Virus record (IMG/VR): IMGVR_UViG_3300033148_004727
Span: 1 to 24,016 of that record
Origin: a virus
Length of the DNA stretch: 24,016 nucleotides
Direction: 5' to 3' (one strand)
Each line of letters opens with the position of its first letter. Position 1 is the first letter of the stretch. The position numbers were made by a program, and so were the translations under genes. Below, in pieces: positions 6,281 through 12,274 of this stretch. The notes under the pieces are model-generated. The model searched no databases and was not told the DNA's origin. It saw nothing but the letters and a program-made list of their open reading frames with translations.

Positions 6281-6667
6281 TCACGCTCCTTTTCCGTGCT
6301 TACAACGATCCGCATAATACCGTTGCCCCCACTCTCGGTAACATTGGGAACATACACATAGTGCTCTACATGCCACACCGTAGTATGGGCTCTTACTATC
6401 ATCCAAGCAACGAAACCACGCATAGGACCACGGCTCATATTTATTATCAACCCACTCCTCAACAACGGTCTTATATCGTCTGAGCCAGCCTTTGCTGCGT
6501 TGCACTGAAAATTTGTCATTGGCAACATAGCAGCCATCATCACTCATCGGTGGAAACGTCTCTTTTAGGGCCGTGAGATTGTTATGTACATCTAGGTGGT
6601 AATTATAATCCTCAGTACTACCAAATAACATTCCACACTCTTCGCACCTATCTACTATGATTTTCAT
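6281..6667 (-). CDS. C2H2 zinc-finger-like phage protein
   Basis: A 128-residue protein. Its first 30 residues contain CEECGMLFGSTEDYNYHLDVH, a C2H2 finger spacing. A second cysteine group lies near the C-terminus (CRALCVCSQCYREWG ... C). ATG 6667 is chosen for GGGAGATTGAC upstream; the frame extends 12 codons further. It is probably nucleic acid or structural zinc binding. No homologous function is recognised. It ends 3 bases before the lysozyme start. Confidence 0.65.
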   Translation of the reverse strand: MKIIVDRCEECGMLFGSTEDYNYHLDVHNNLTALKETFPPMSDDGCYVANDKFSVQRSKGWLRRYKTVVEEWVDNKYEPWSYAWFRCLDDSKSPYYGVACRALCVCSQCYREWGQRYYADRCKHGKGA

Positions 6668-6683
6668 GTCAATCTCCCTTAGC

Positions 6684-6875
6684 TTAGTGCCTCTTGTCGT
6701 CAAGCGTTGCCGCCCAATACTGCACTGTTTTCTTCGCCTGCGCTACCGTCAACTCCGGATGCGTAACTTGCAACCAAGGAGCCGCCCCTGCCATTACCAC
6801 CCCTTTCTCTCGCAGTCGATCCAAATACCGCAAATGCTTATCCGTTACGTACGCAGGTCTCTTCAGTGTTTTCAT
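6684..6875 (-). CDS. hypothetical 63-residue basic protein
   Basis: Starts MKTLKRPAYVTDKHLRYLDRL and is helical and basic, ending WAATLDDKRH. It has GGGAG about 10 bases upstream, and its ATG overlaps the upstream stop as ATGA. The middle (HPELTVAQAKKTVQYW) could form a small helix-turn-helix, but the match is weak. Confidence 0.6.
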   Translation of the reverse strand: MKTLKRPAYVTDKHLRYLDRLREKGVVMAGAAPWLQVTHPELTVAQAKKTVQYWAATLDDKRH

Positions 6876-7126
6876 TTCGGATCACTCCCTTCCTCGTTCT
6901 TGGCGACGTAGACGATTCGTGGCCCTTGGTCGTTCTGATTCGCATACGGCCGCATAACCTGCTTGATCTCCCTTGCCGCCACTTCCGCATCCGAGCAAAT
7001 CCCATGAACGGTCGCGCAACTGCCCAGCAAACATAGGACCGCCAGCAGCGCCACCGCTGTCAACACCCCGGTAATCCAGGCCATGCAAGCTTGCAAAGCG
7101 ATTGAAATTCTGCTATGATAATCCAT
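6872..7126 (-). CDS. small lipoprotein-like membrane protein
   Basis: An 84-residue protein. A hydrophobic segment (ITGVLTAVALLAVLCLLGSC) ends in LLGSC, a good lipobox, although about 20 residues precede the hydrophobic core. The mature part begins CATVHGICSDAEVAARE and ends in a polar tail. The start at 7126 is preferred for AAAGGATGACGAT; a TTG six codons upstream is the alternative. Outer-membrane spanin subunits and entericidin-like lipoproteins share this look. No inner-membrane partner gene overlaps it. Confidence 0.6.
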   Translation of the reverse strand: MDYHSRISIALQACMAWITGVLTAVALLAVLCLLGSCATVHGICSDAEVAAREIKQVMRPYANQNDQGPRIVYVAKNEEGSDPK

Positions 7127-7140
7127 ATCGTCATCCTTTT

Positions 7141-7356
7141 TCAATAGTGATTCGTTACGTCGATTCGATCCGGCGCGACAAGCCCACAGCTATCCCCCTG
7201 CCACATCATACACGCCGACCCAAGACAACGTGACCACTCCGGGTTTCGGTCAAAATCATCCCTGCCGGAAACGGTGCTGTTCACCGAAGAACTATCGTCA
7301 CCGCTGCCACACCGCACCGCTGGGCACCACTTCTCTTTCGCCTCTTCTTCAGTCAT
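7141..7356 (-). CDS. conserved small Cys-motif phage protein
   Basis: A 71-residue protein beginning MTEEEAKEKWCPAVR and containing CLGSACMMWQGDSCGLV near the end. Small phage proteins with an N-terminal TEEEAxxKWCP block and a C(I/L)GSxCMxWR block are common and of unknown function; four cysteines may bind zinc. The start at 7356 is chosen because AAAGGAG lies 8 bases upstream. An ATG two codons earlier abuts the ribosome binding site. Confidence 0.7.
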   Translation of the reverse strand: MTEEEAKEKWCPAVRCGSGDDSSSVNSTVSGRDDFDRNPEWSRCLGSACMMWQGDSCGLVAPDRIDVTNHY

Positions 7357-7448
7357 TGTCATTCTCCTTTCGGACTCCATCCAGAAAACGAGCCTGACGG
7401 AACGCTGGGAGTCCAGGCGCAGCGCCCGCCGTCGGCCCGTGGTGCTCA

Positions 7449-7838
7449 CTACATCGACCAAACCGCATCAATCGCTTTTTCGGGCAAGTCGACAAAGTCC
7501 TCCAGGGTCCACGTATGAGAAATGACAAACCCTGTCATGTCGGGTGAGTCGTCCGGTAGATGACCACGTGATACGGTTTGGGCGTTCGTATCGACCAGTA
7601 AAATCCGGTCGTCTCCATCGCAAGGCTCGGCTGAGATTCCAAACCCCGTTTCGTACGTTTCTACGCCGGCGACCATTTTGCAAAAGATAATTCGGGCCAG
7701 ATAGTTCGGATCATCCCACCGCCAGTGTTTTGCCAGTGCGGTTTGCAGGATGCTCGGGATTGCACCACCCCCCCAATGGGAGTACAACCACACGAAATTA
7801 TCTCCGTTTTTCAGTACTATGTTTGCTCTATCGCCCAT
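7449..7838 (-). CDS. conserved phage hypothetical (MGDRANI-type)
   Basis: A 129-residue protein starting MGDRANIVLKNGDNFVWLY, followed by SHWGGGAIPSILQTAL. This opening recurs in uncharacterised phage and bacterial proteins; I know no function for it. Its ATG follows TAGGAGCCAAAACG, one of the shared leaders of this block. The body is mixed alpha/beta, with no signal or membrane segment. Confidence 0.7.
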   Translation of the reverse strand: MGDRANIVLKNGDNFVWLYSHWGGGAIPSILQTALAKHWRWDDPNYLARIIFCKMVAGVETYETGFGISAEPCDGDDRILLVDTNAQTVSRGHLPDDSPDMTGFVISHTWTLEDFVDLPEKAIDAVWSM

Positions 7839-7857
7839 CGTTTTGGCTCCTACGGAT

Positions 7858-8025
7858 TTAGCGGTTCAATTCGCTTTCTACTCTCGCAACATATTCATTC
7901 CCGCATTTGTTTTGTGCGGCCGTCTTTGCGTCACGAAAGGTCTGTGCATATTGCAGACGGGTTGTGTAAGAGTTACTGCGCCCCGACTGCGACACGTACA
8001 GGTTATGCTTCTTGATTACATACAT
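7858..8025 (-). CDS. hypothetical 55-residue basic protein
   Basis: Starts MYVIKKHNLYVSQSGRSNSY, probably a small beta hairpin protein with a helical C-terminus (TFRDAKTAAQNKCGNEYVARV). The ATG at 8025 follows TAGGAGCCCGAACA, matching the leader used by its neighbours, so the longer frame upstream is not used. Not recognised. Confidence 0.6.
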   Translation of the reverse strand: MYVIKKHNLYVSQSGRSNSYTTRLQYAQTFRDAKTAAQNKCGNEYVARVESELNR

Positions 8026-8082
8026 TGTTCGGGCTCCTACTCGGGTTTCAGTTAGGCCCACCAGCAGGGCAGGCGCAGGTCG

Positions 8083-8349
8083 TTAGGCATTCAGGTTGAC
8101 CATTTCATAATTCCCATCTTTGATATTCTGCTCTGTCTCTCTTTTGGATTCCTCCAGGAACGCATTGCGATACTTGCCGGTGGTCACGCTGTAATCCCAT
8201 GCGTTGATGTCAAGCTGCACTTTCCCAGCGTTTGGCCGGAATGCGATGATGGTACGATAAGACTGGAAATACACACCCTTGTCAGTATGAATAAGGAACT
8301 GATTCGCCACGGCATTACCTTTGCTACTGGTCATGTTTTCAACTCTCAT
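8083..8349 (-). CDS. conserved phage hypothetical
   Basis: An 88-residue protein: MRVENMTSSKGNAVANQFLI then TDKGVYFQSYRTIIAFRP and a helical end. The GNAVANQF ... YFQSYxTxIA pattern resembles a small conserved phage family of unknown function (possibly DUF8033-like; from memory only). The ATG at 8349 follows AAGGAGCCCAGAAG, one of the shared leaders. Confidence 0.65.
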   Translation of the reverse strand: MRVENMTSSKGNAVANQFLIHTDKGVYFQSYRTIIAFRPNAGKVQLDINAWDYSVTTGKYRNAFLEESKRETEQNIKDGNYEMVNLNA

Positions 8350-8378
8350 CTTCTGGGCTCCTTCAAAGGTTTCGTCTC

Positions 8379-8447
8379 TCAGCACAAGGCCAAATATGCA
8401 AACACGGCCAAAATCCTAATACAGCGCCAATCGGTTAGCGTGTTCAT
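8379..8447 (-). CDS. 22-residue hydrophobic micro-protein (putative)
   Basis: The ATG at 8447 follows GGGAGCCCAAACC, the same leader as verified neighbours, and opens MNTLTDWRCIRILAVFAYLA, then LC and TGA. It is a short polar head and one hydrophobic span. The shared leader is the main reason to call it. The frame itself is too short for statistics. Confidence 0.45.
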   Translation of the reverse strand: MNTLTDWRCIRILAVFAYLALC

Positions 8448-8460
8448 GGTTTGGGCTCCC

Positions 8461-8547
8461 TTAATTATGCTGATGGTCCCAGGCCCACTGAATCGTCACA
8501 CAGTGGACGACCAGATAGGCCAGGATGGTCAAGGTTACGGATAGCAT
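8461..8547 (-). CDS. 28-residue hydrophobic micro-protein (putative)
   Basis: The ATG at 8547 follows AAGGAGCCCAGACT and opens MLSVTLTILAYLVVHCVTIQ, ending WAWDHQHN. It has one membrane span at the extreme N-terminus. Its stop lies 13 bases before the next gene's ATG, with that gene's leader in between. It forms a pair with the 22-residue peptide: same leader, same size class, hydrophobic. Function unknown. Confidence 0.45.
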   Translation of the reverse strand: MLSVTLTILAYLVVHCVTIQWAWDHQHN

Positions 8548-8620
8548 AGTCTGGGCTCCTTCAAGAAAGTCCGACTGGGCATAGCGGTGCGCCATCGGCC
8601 CGGCCAGAGCAATTAGGGCG

Positions 8621-8893
8621 CTAGTTTGATTTGCCGGCTTCTTTGGCCGCTTCAATACCCGCCAGGGCCATTGTAGCCAAAAAGGATTTCTGGCCGATCT
8701 GCTCCATACCACAATCACATGCGTCTTTGTAATCGGTGATTGCTTCTGGTAATTTGATCTCGCACCAAGACCGAACACACGCAAAAAGCGGCTCATCGTC
8801 CGCCGTCAGTTTGTGCTCTTTGAGATATGCACACGCTGCCCGAAGCGCTATTTTAACACACACTTGGCCGATATTGCTTGTCTCTGTTTCCAT
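8621..8893 (-). CDS. hypothetical 90-residue Cys-containing protein
   Basis: Starts METETSNIGQVCVKIALRAA and is largely helical, with cysteines at C12, C20, and in FACVRSWCEIK and DACDCGMEQ. AAAAAGGAGATAGGAAAC is a strong ribosome binding site. It follows an intergenic gap that contains a tRNA-like fold. No family recognised. The cysteines could bind metal. Confidence 0.65.
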   Translation of the reverse strand: METETSNIGQVCVKIALRAACAYLKEHKLTADDEPLFACVRSWCEIKLPEAITDYKDACDCGMEQIGQKSFLATMALAGIEAAKEAGKSN

Positions 8894-8928
8894 GTTTCCT
8901 ATCTCCTTTTTGCAACCCTAATTGCATG

Positions 8929-8949
8929 TGCCAGCCGTGCGACCGACTA
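8929..8949. repeat. 21-bp intergenic repeat, copy 1
   Basis: TGCCAGCCGTGCGACCGACTA matches the copy at 9675-9695 at 16 of 21 positions, and all five differences are transitions. Both copies lie in the gap just upstream of a leftward gene's ribosome binding site. A protein-binding or RNA element is possible. Confidence 0.35.
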
Positions 8950-8950
8950 T

Positions 8951-9009
8951 CAAGCCCCGCGACGGAATCGAACCGCCGAGCCACAAGCCCACTGCCGGTC
9001 AGTGCGGGG
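8951..9009 (-). ncRNA. compact tRNA-like cloverleaf (non-canonical)
   Basis: On the minus strand CCCCGC (9009-9004) pairs with GCGGGG (8960-8955) as a 6-bp acceptor-like stem. Inside are three back-to-back hairpins: ACTG-ACCGG-CAGT, GGGC-TTGTG-GCTC and GGCGG-TTCGATT-CCGTC. The last is a canonical T arm (GTTCGATTC). The core of about 55 nt is much shorter than a standard tRNA of 73-76 nt. The D-like and anticodon-like arms have 5-base loops, so it would not decode normally. It lies in the 125-base gap between two leftward genes. It may be a tRNA relic, a processing signal or a tRNA mimic. Confidence 0.4.
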
Positions 9010-9018
9010 ATACTACGA

Positions 9019-9384
9019 TTAGGAGTCTTTTGCCATACTATTCAACATCAAATAGGCGTCGTTGTCTTTTTCAATCCCAGTCATCCCAGGGTTGACAATA
9101 CGGCCTAGAGCACACAATGCGAAATAACCCGTTGACCACTGTCCTGAATGCCATTCGCTATAGTGCCAGTACGCGCCTACGATAAGGTCACTAAGACTGC
9201 ACTCCGTAAATTCACCTATCGCCCAAACGTCTTCGTCGGTTTCGGTGTCTGCTAACACGTCGCACAAGCGAGTTATGGTATTCGTCAAGCGGTTGTAGTC
9301 TAGCTTCCCATCAACTCGGAATAGTGACCGATTGACAACATTAAACAGTCGCTCTATGTTTTTGTACTTAGTGGCGGTTTCCAT
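9019..9384 (-). CDS. hypothetical 121-residue protein
   Basis: Starts METATKYKNIERLFNVVNRS, with an acidic middle (ADTETDEDVWAIGEF) and an aromatic stretch (YWHYSEWHSGQWSTGYF). It is probably alpha-helical and soluble. AGGAG lies upstream of the ATG. It ends KDS-TAA directly before one tRNA-like element and starts just after the other. Not recognised. Confidence 0.65.
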   Translation of the reverse strand: METATKYKNIERLFNVVNRSLFRVDGKLDYNRLTNTITRLCDVLADTETDEDVWAIGEFTECSLSDLIVGAYWHYSEWHSGQWSTGYFALCALGRIVNPGMTGIEKDNDAYLMLNSMAKDS

Positions 9385-9419
9385 TGTTCTAATCTCCTAA
9401 TCAAAAGGTCATTATTAAG

Positions 9420-9465
9420 CCCCGCGCCCGACTTGAACAGGCCGCTTGCCAACACAAGGGCAGGG
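9420..9465 (-). ncRNA. second tRNA-like fold, shorter
   Basis: On the minus strand CCCTGC (9465-9460) can pair with GCGGGG (9425-9420, one G-T pair). Inside are CTTG-TGTTGG-CAAG and GCCTG-TTCAAGT-CGGGC, the latter a canonical T arm (GTTCAAGTC). It shares with the element at 8951-9009 the T-arm signature, GCGGGGCTT followed by ATA one base later, a CTTGTG block and a preceding ACTCCTAATC. The two are therefore probably related. It has one hairpin fewer and about 46 nt, so it is not a functional canonical tRNA. Confidence 0.35.
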
Positions 9466-9487
9466 TTACTGCAAGGAGATTAGGAGT

Positions 9488-9652
9488 CTAGTTGCTTAGA
9501 CGGAAACAGTGGTGCTTAGTTTCGACTAGTCCTCGTCTTTCAAGTCGCGCAATCGCACTTATGGTCGGGTGGTCTTTTGCGTATCCATGCCACCCGGGAT
9601 ATTTGGTGGCAAACGCTAGGGCGTGTTTCATATTGTGGCCGATGTGTTGCAT
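9488..9652 (-). CDS. 54-residue winged-helix-like protein
   Basis: The ATG at 9652 follows TAGGAGCCCAGACC. The product opens MQHIGHNMKHALAFATKYPG, then HGYAKDHPTISAIARLERRG, then LVETKHHCFRLSN. The TISAIARLERRGLVE stretch is a recognition helix plus wing of a winged-helix fold, as in small phage regulators or DNA-binding proteins. It is the first gene of the leftward array, a suitable place for an early regulator. DNA binding is inference from the fold. Confidence 0.65.
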   Translation of the reverse strand: MQHIGHNMKHALAFATKYPGWHGYAKDHPTISAIARLERRGLVETKHHCFRLSN

Positions 9653-9674
9653 GGTCTGGGCTCCTAATATGGGT

Positions 9675-9695
9675 TGTCAATCGTGCAACTGACTA
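9675..9695. repeat. 21-bp intergenic repeat, copy 2
   Basis: TGTCAATCGTGCAACTGACTA pairs with the copy at 8929-8949, with five transition differences. It overlaps the -35-like hexamer of a rightward promoter candidate and precedes the leader of the winged-helix gene on the other strand. Confidence 0.35.
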
Positions 9696-9717
9696 CACCT
9701 ATACTATCGGATATAAT
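9689..9717 (+). promoter_or_regulatory. sigma70-like promoter candidate, rightward
   Basis: CTGACT (4 of 6 to TTGACA), a 17-base spacer and a perfect TATAAT at 9712-9717. It lies in the divergence region about 290 bases ahead of the small terminase gene. Spacing is ideal, but single sites of this quality arise by chance in AT-rich DNA. Confidence 0.35.
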
Positions 9718-9964
9718 ACCGCCGACCATAACAAAATCTGCCCAATCAGCTATTATTTCTTAACTCTCGCTACCATCACACCTTATGACGATAAAACGAG
9801 AGAAATAAATATCACAATAACGCCAAACCGGGTCCGCTTAACCTAGTTTGCTAAACATAATCGCTATCGTGCTACCCGTAAAGACAGCCTATGACTAGCC
9901 TTACCGCTTGACGCACACGAATTAGAAACGAGTAACACATCATCCACTGCTCATATTAAAAAAA

Positions 9965-9993
9965 CTGATACTACATGAACAACCGCTAATAAT
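9965..9993 (+). promoter_or_regulatory. promoter candidate immediately upstream of terS
   Basis: CTGATA (4 of 6), a 17-base spacer and AATAAT (5 of 6, within TAATAAT). Predicted initiation would be near base 10000, leaving a leader of only about 10 bases before the ATG at 10011. This would fit the absence of a ribosome binding site there. Confidence 0.3.
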
Positions 9994-10010
9994 CGGCGTA
10001 TATACACTAT

Positions 10011-10544
10011 ATGAATAAAGACAACACTACAACTGTAGAGAGCGCTCTACAATCGTTAACTCTAAAACAGCAACTCTTTGTCGATGCGTACCTTACACCC
10101 GGGGACACCTTTTTCAATGCTACAAGATCAGCAAGCGCAGCCGGATATGCCGGAAATGAGAACGCTCTATCAGTGATAGGCGCTCGAAATGTCGGGAATA
10201 CTCGTATCAATAGCGCAATTGCGACACACAAACAGTCCATCTCCGACCAAAACGACGATCTACGGCAATTATGCGTCAATAAGCTGCGTATGATTATCAA
10301 GAGTGAGGACGCTAGACCGGCCGAATTGGCTCGCGTCGTGGAGGTGTTGGGTAAGATGTCGGGGTGGCACAGTCAGACGACCGTCCTGGAGACGAGGGAT
10401 CGTCAGCAGCAATTGACGGAGGCGGAGGCGGATCTGGCGAGACGCGCGGCCCTGGCGACGTATGAGCGGCAAGCATTGCCACCAGTCGTGGACGCTGAGA
10501 TCGTAGACGAGAAGGTGGAGGAGCCCCACAATGATGACGATTGA
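10011..10544 (+). CDS. terS: terminase small subunit
   Basis: A 177-residue protein. Residues 15-70 (LTLKQQLFVDAYL, NATRSASAAGYA and INSAIATHKQ) match the N-terminal helix-turn-helix domain of Terminase_2-type small subunits, which bind the packaging site and recruit the large subunit. The central helices and an acidic C-terminus ending EEPHNDDD complete the usual plan. No Shine-Dalgarno sequence precedes the ATG, though the conserved N-terminus shows the start is right. It is the first gene of the rightward arm. The large subunit follows about 2.8 kb later with six small genes between, an unusual distance. Confidence 0.85.
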   Translation: MNKDNTTTVESALQSLTLKQQLFVDAYLTPGDTFFNATRSASAAGYAGNENALSVIGARNVGNTRINSAIATHKQSISDQNDDLRQLCVNKLRMIIKSEDARPAELARVVEVLGKMSGWHSQTTVLETRDRQQQLTEAEADLARRAALATYERQALPPVVDAEIVDEKVEEPHNDDD

Positions 10545-10764
10545 CGAGAAGCGTGCTATCATGCCTAAGACGTATCGCGCGTCCTACAACAAAGCCATGG
10601 CCGGTAAGAGCCGACGAGCCGCCATGCAATCCTTCTGCTATGAATGCATGGGATGGGTTCTAGGTGAGACCACCAAGTGTACTGACACCACATGCCCACT
10701 ATATCCGTATCGGCCAACAACTGACGTCCCCCCCGACAGCTGTGAGAGCGTTCCCCAGTCGTAG
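10531..10764 (+). CDS. small Cys-motif phage protein next to terS
   Basis: A 77-residue protein with RASYNKAMAGKSRRAAM, then FCYECMGW and CTDTTCPLYPYRP at about residues 35-61. The layout of a basic helix, a CxxC and a CxxxxCPLxxYRP block recurs in small phage proteins near terminase genes. It is probably a zinc-binding protein of unknown function. The start overlaps the end of terS by 14 bases. AGGAG lies upstream of tandem ATG codons at 10531 and 10534. Confidence 0.7.
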   Translation: MMTIDEKRAIMPKTYRASYNKAMAGKSRRAAMQSFCYECMGWVLGETTKCTDTTCPLYPYRPTTDVPPDSCESVPQS

Positions 10765-10766
10765 GA

Positions 10767-10996
10767 TGGATAAACTGAAGACCACCGGAAAAACTGGACG
10801 CACGATGATGTCAAACGCCAAACAGATCGAGTTAAACCGCCTGACGCTTGAGCGCACCCCTGATGGGCGGCCTAGCAGATGGGCGGCCCTATTCTCATAT
10901 ACGGAGGGGCATTACCCCCATTGCGTGGCGCGCGTCCCCTATATAAGCATGGAAAAATTTACAGCCAATTTCGGCAATGTCCTACTAACTTACTAG
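10767..10996 (+). CDS. hypothetical 76-residue protein
   Basis: An ATG starts 3 bases past the upstream stop (TAGGATGG) and opens MDKLKTTGKTGRTMMSNAKQ, then RPSRWAALFSYTEGHYPHC and an end of GNVLLTY. The ribosome binding site is weak (AGG only), so re-initiation after the upstream gene is likely. ATG 10806 is an alternative start. Not recognised. It fills the space before the next well-marked gene. Confidence 0.45.
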
Positions 10997-11025
10997 GTAT
11001 TCAGCGTTCCAGAGGAGAGTAACCA

Positions 11026-11481
11026 ATGAACCGACGTGAATTTGCTAAGTTGGCCACGATAGCGGGTATGGCATTAAAAGGGCGCGCAGCACAAGGAAAA
11101 CCGGCTGACTGCCAGATTGATAAGACGAGGATAGAGGCGAAGCCGATTTACCAGCGGCTATTTAGGGTTGGGTCGCACATCGTAGTGGTCACACCAATCT
11201 TTATCAACTGTATCGGCAGGTTTGGCGAGTTGGTAGAAATGCAAGCAAGTCGGTGTAAGCCAAGCCCTGTGAGTCGGCATAGTTATGCGTCGCCATTTAG
11301 AGAAGCCGATTTGGGTAAGTTGGTGGGCCGGGCACAAAGTGATAGGCTATTGTATATTTACCACCCAACGATTGGGATGTGCAAAGTTTCAATTCAGTCG
11401 GATAGTGTGGTGGTGACGATAGAAGCCACGAAAGCTGGGCAGAAGCACAGAAACCGAATATCCAAGATGGTGGGAGAGTAA
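11026..11481 (+). CDS. hypothetical protein with Tat-like N-terminus
   Basis: A 151-residue protein. It opens MNRREFAKLATIAGMALKGR, which looks like a twin-arginine signal (RRxFxK, a short hydrophobic stretch, then a basic residue) and could be cleaved near AAQGKPA. The rest is a basic beta-rich domain (SHIVVVTPIFINCIGRFG and DSVVVTIEATKAG). AGGAGAGTAACCA gives a strong start. Export of a phage protein by Tat would be unusual, so the motif may be a coincidence in a cytoplasmic DNA-binding-like protein. Confidence 0.65.
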   Translation: MNRREFAKLATIAGMALKGRAAQGKPADCQIDKTRIEAKPIYQRLFRVGSHIVVVTPIFINCIGRFGELVEMQASRCKPSPVSRHSYASPFREADLGKLVGRAQSDRLLYIYHPTIGMCKVSIQSDSVVVTIEATKAGQKHRNRISKMVGE

Positions 11482-11484
11482 CCA

Positions 11485-11811
11485 ATGTATGACATAGGTA
11501 TCAATATCTATGCGTGGTGTTTTTTTTGGTGGTGTATTGCAGCGGCTTGCTTCATCACCGCGTATGCTGGGTGGCGGAATCTGCGAGATGATGGGAGAGC
11601 AGCTATGCCAGTGCTCCCACTTACGCCTAAGCAGTTCTACGAAAAGATGAAAGCGGCAGTAGTGGAGCACAAGGGAGACAATGAAGCCACAGCTTGGGAC
11701 ATGGAAATGATAATGGTCAATATGCTGGGCGATATGGGCTTCGATAGAGGTATAAAACTTTGGCGCAATTATGTGCGTTGGAAAGAAATACTAGGAGAGT
11801 ATTATGATTGA
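11485..11811 (+). CDS. hypothetical protein with N-terminal membrane anchor
   Basis: A 108-residue protein. A hydrophobic segment (YAWCFFWWCIAAACFITAYAG, about residues 9-29) is followed by a soluble helical domain with PLTPKQFYEKMKAAV and ending RWKEILGEYYD. AGAGTAACCA precedes the ATG, an identical leader to the upstream gene. It is probably a type I or II single-span inner-membrane protein. Not recognised. Confidence 0.65.
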   Translation: MYDIGINIYAWCFFWWCIAAACFITAYAGWRNLRDDGRAAMPVLPLTPKQFYEKMKAAVVEHKGDNEATAWDMEMIMVNMLGDMGFDRGIKLWRNYVRWKEILGEYYD

Positions 11812-12181
11812 CCAAATCGTAGCATTCAAGACGAGTAATGGGAAGTGCTTTGAAGATAAGGTGAGCGCGTATCAGGAAGAAATAGTGGCGATGTACCAAT
11901 TGTTGCCGAAAGTGGGTAAGCGGGGGTTTTCACTCGTCGAGATGGCAGGGCTCACGAGCGAGGTATCACAATGGAAAGATAGGGCTCGGGCGGTATTGCA
12001 TCGGATGAATGAGGAAGTGGAGACGGATGATTGGTGTAATGGGTTGCGGAAGTCGTTTGGGCTCTTGGTGGGCGAGCTTGATACTTGGATCGAAGATGTG
12101 TGCAAATTTCAAGCGCAGATGAAGGGCGAAGTCGATCCCGATGCGAAGAAGGATATTGCCCATCGTAAGCAGGCGGTGTAG
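11804..12181 (+). CDS. hypothetical helical protein
   Basis: A 125-residue protein, predominantly charged helices: QEEIVAMYQLLPKVGKRG, SLVEMAGLTSEVSQWKDRA and ELDTWIEDVCKFQAQ. It overlaps the upstream gene by 8 bases, with AGGAGAGT just before the ATG. No membrane segment or recognised motif. The following 93 bases to the next start hold nothing I can support. Confidence 0.6.
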   Translation: MIDQIVAFKTSNGKCFEDKVSAYQEEIVAMYQLLPKVGKRGFSLVEMAGLTSEVSQWKDRARAVLHRMNEEVETDDWCNGLRKSFGLLVGELDTWIEDVCKFQAQMKGEVDPDAKKDIAHRKQAV

Positions 12182-12274
12182 GTGGGCGACTAGGCGATGG
12201 TATGACTATGACTATCAGGGGAGCTTATAACGATATGAGAGTAGCTAATAATATGAGCAGATTGGAGCTTGGCG

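Larger units (their letters stand above)
9653..10010. other. noncoding divergence region between the leftward and rightward arms
   Basis: A 358-base AT-rich interval with no supported gene. Genes to its left run leftward and those to its right rightward, so it should hold divergent promoters. It contains the second copy of a 21-bp repeat, two promoter-like hexamer pairs for rightward transcription, and CTCTCG/CGAGAG arms near 9765 and 9798. No clear leftward promoter was found. Confidence 0.55.

Noticed and set aside
8951-9009. Canonical tRNA gene
   Set aside because: The fold is far too short, with 5-base loops and no normal anticodon arm. It is kept only as a tRNA-like element.
9660-9760. 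Leftward sigma70 promoter for the winged-helix gene
   Set aside because: TATTAT and TAGTAT sequences exist, but no -35-like hexamer lies at suitable spacing.
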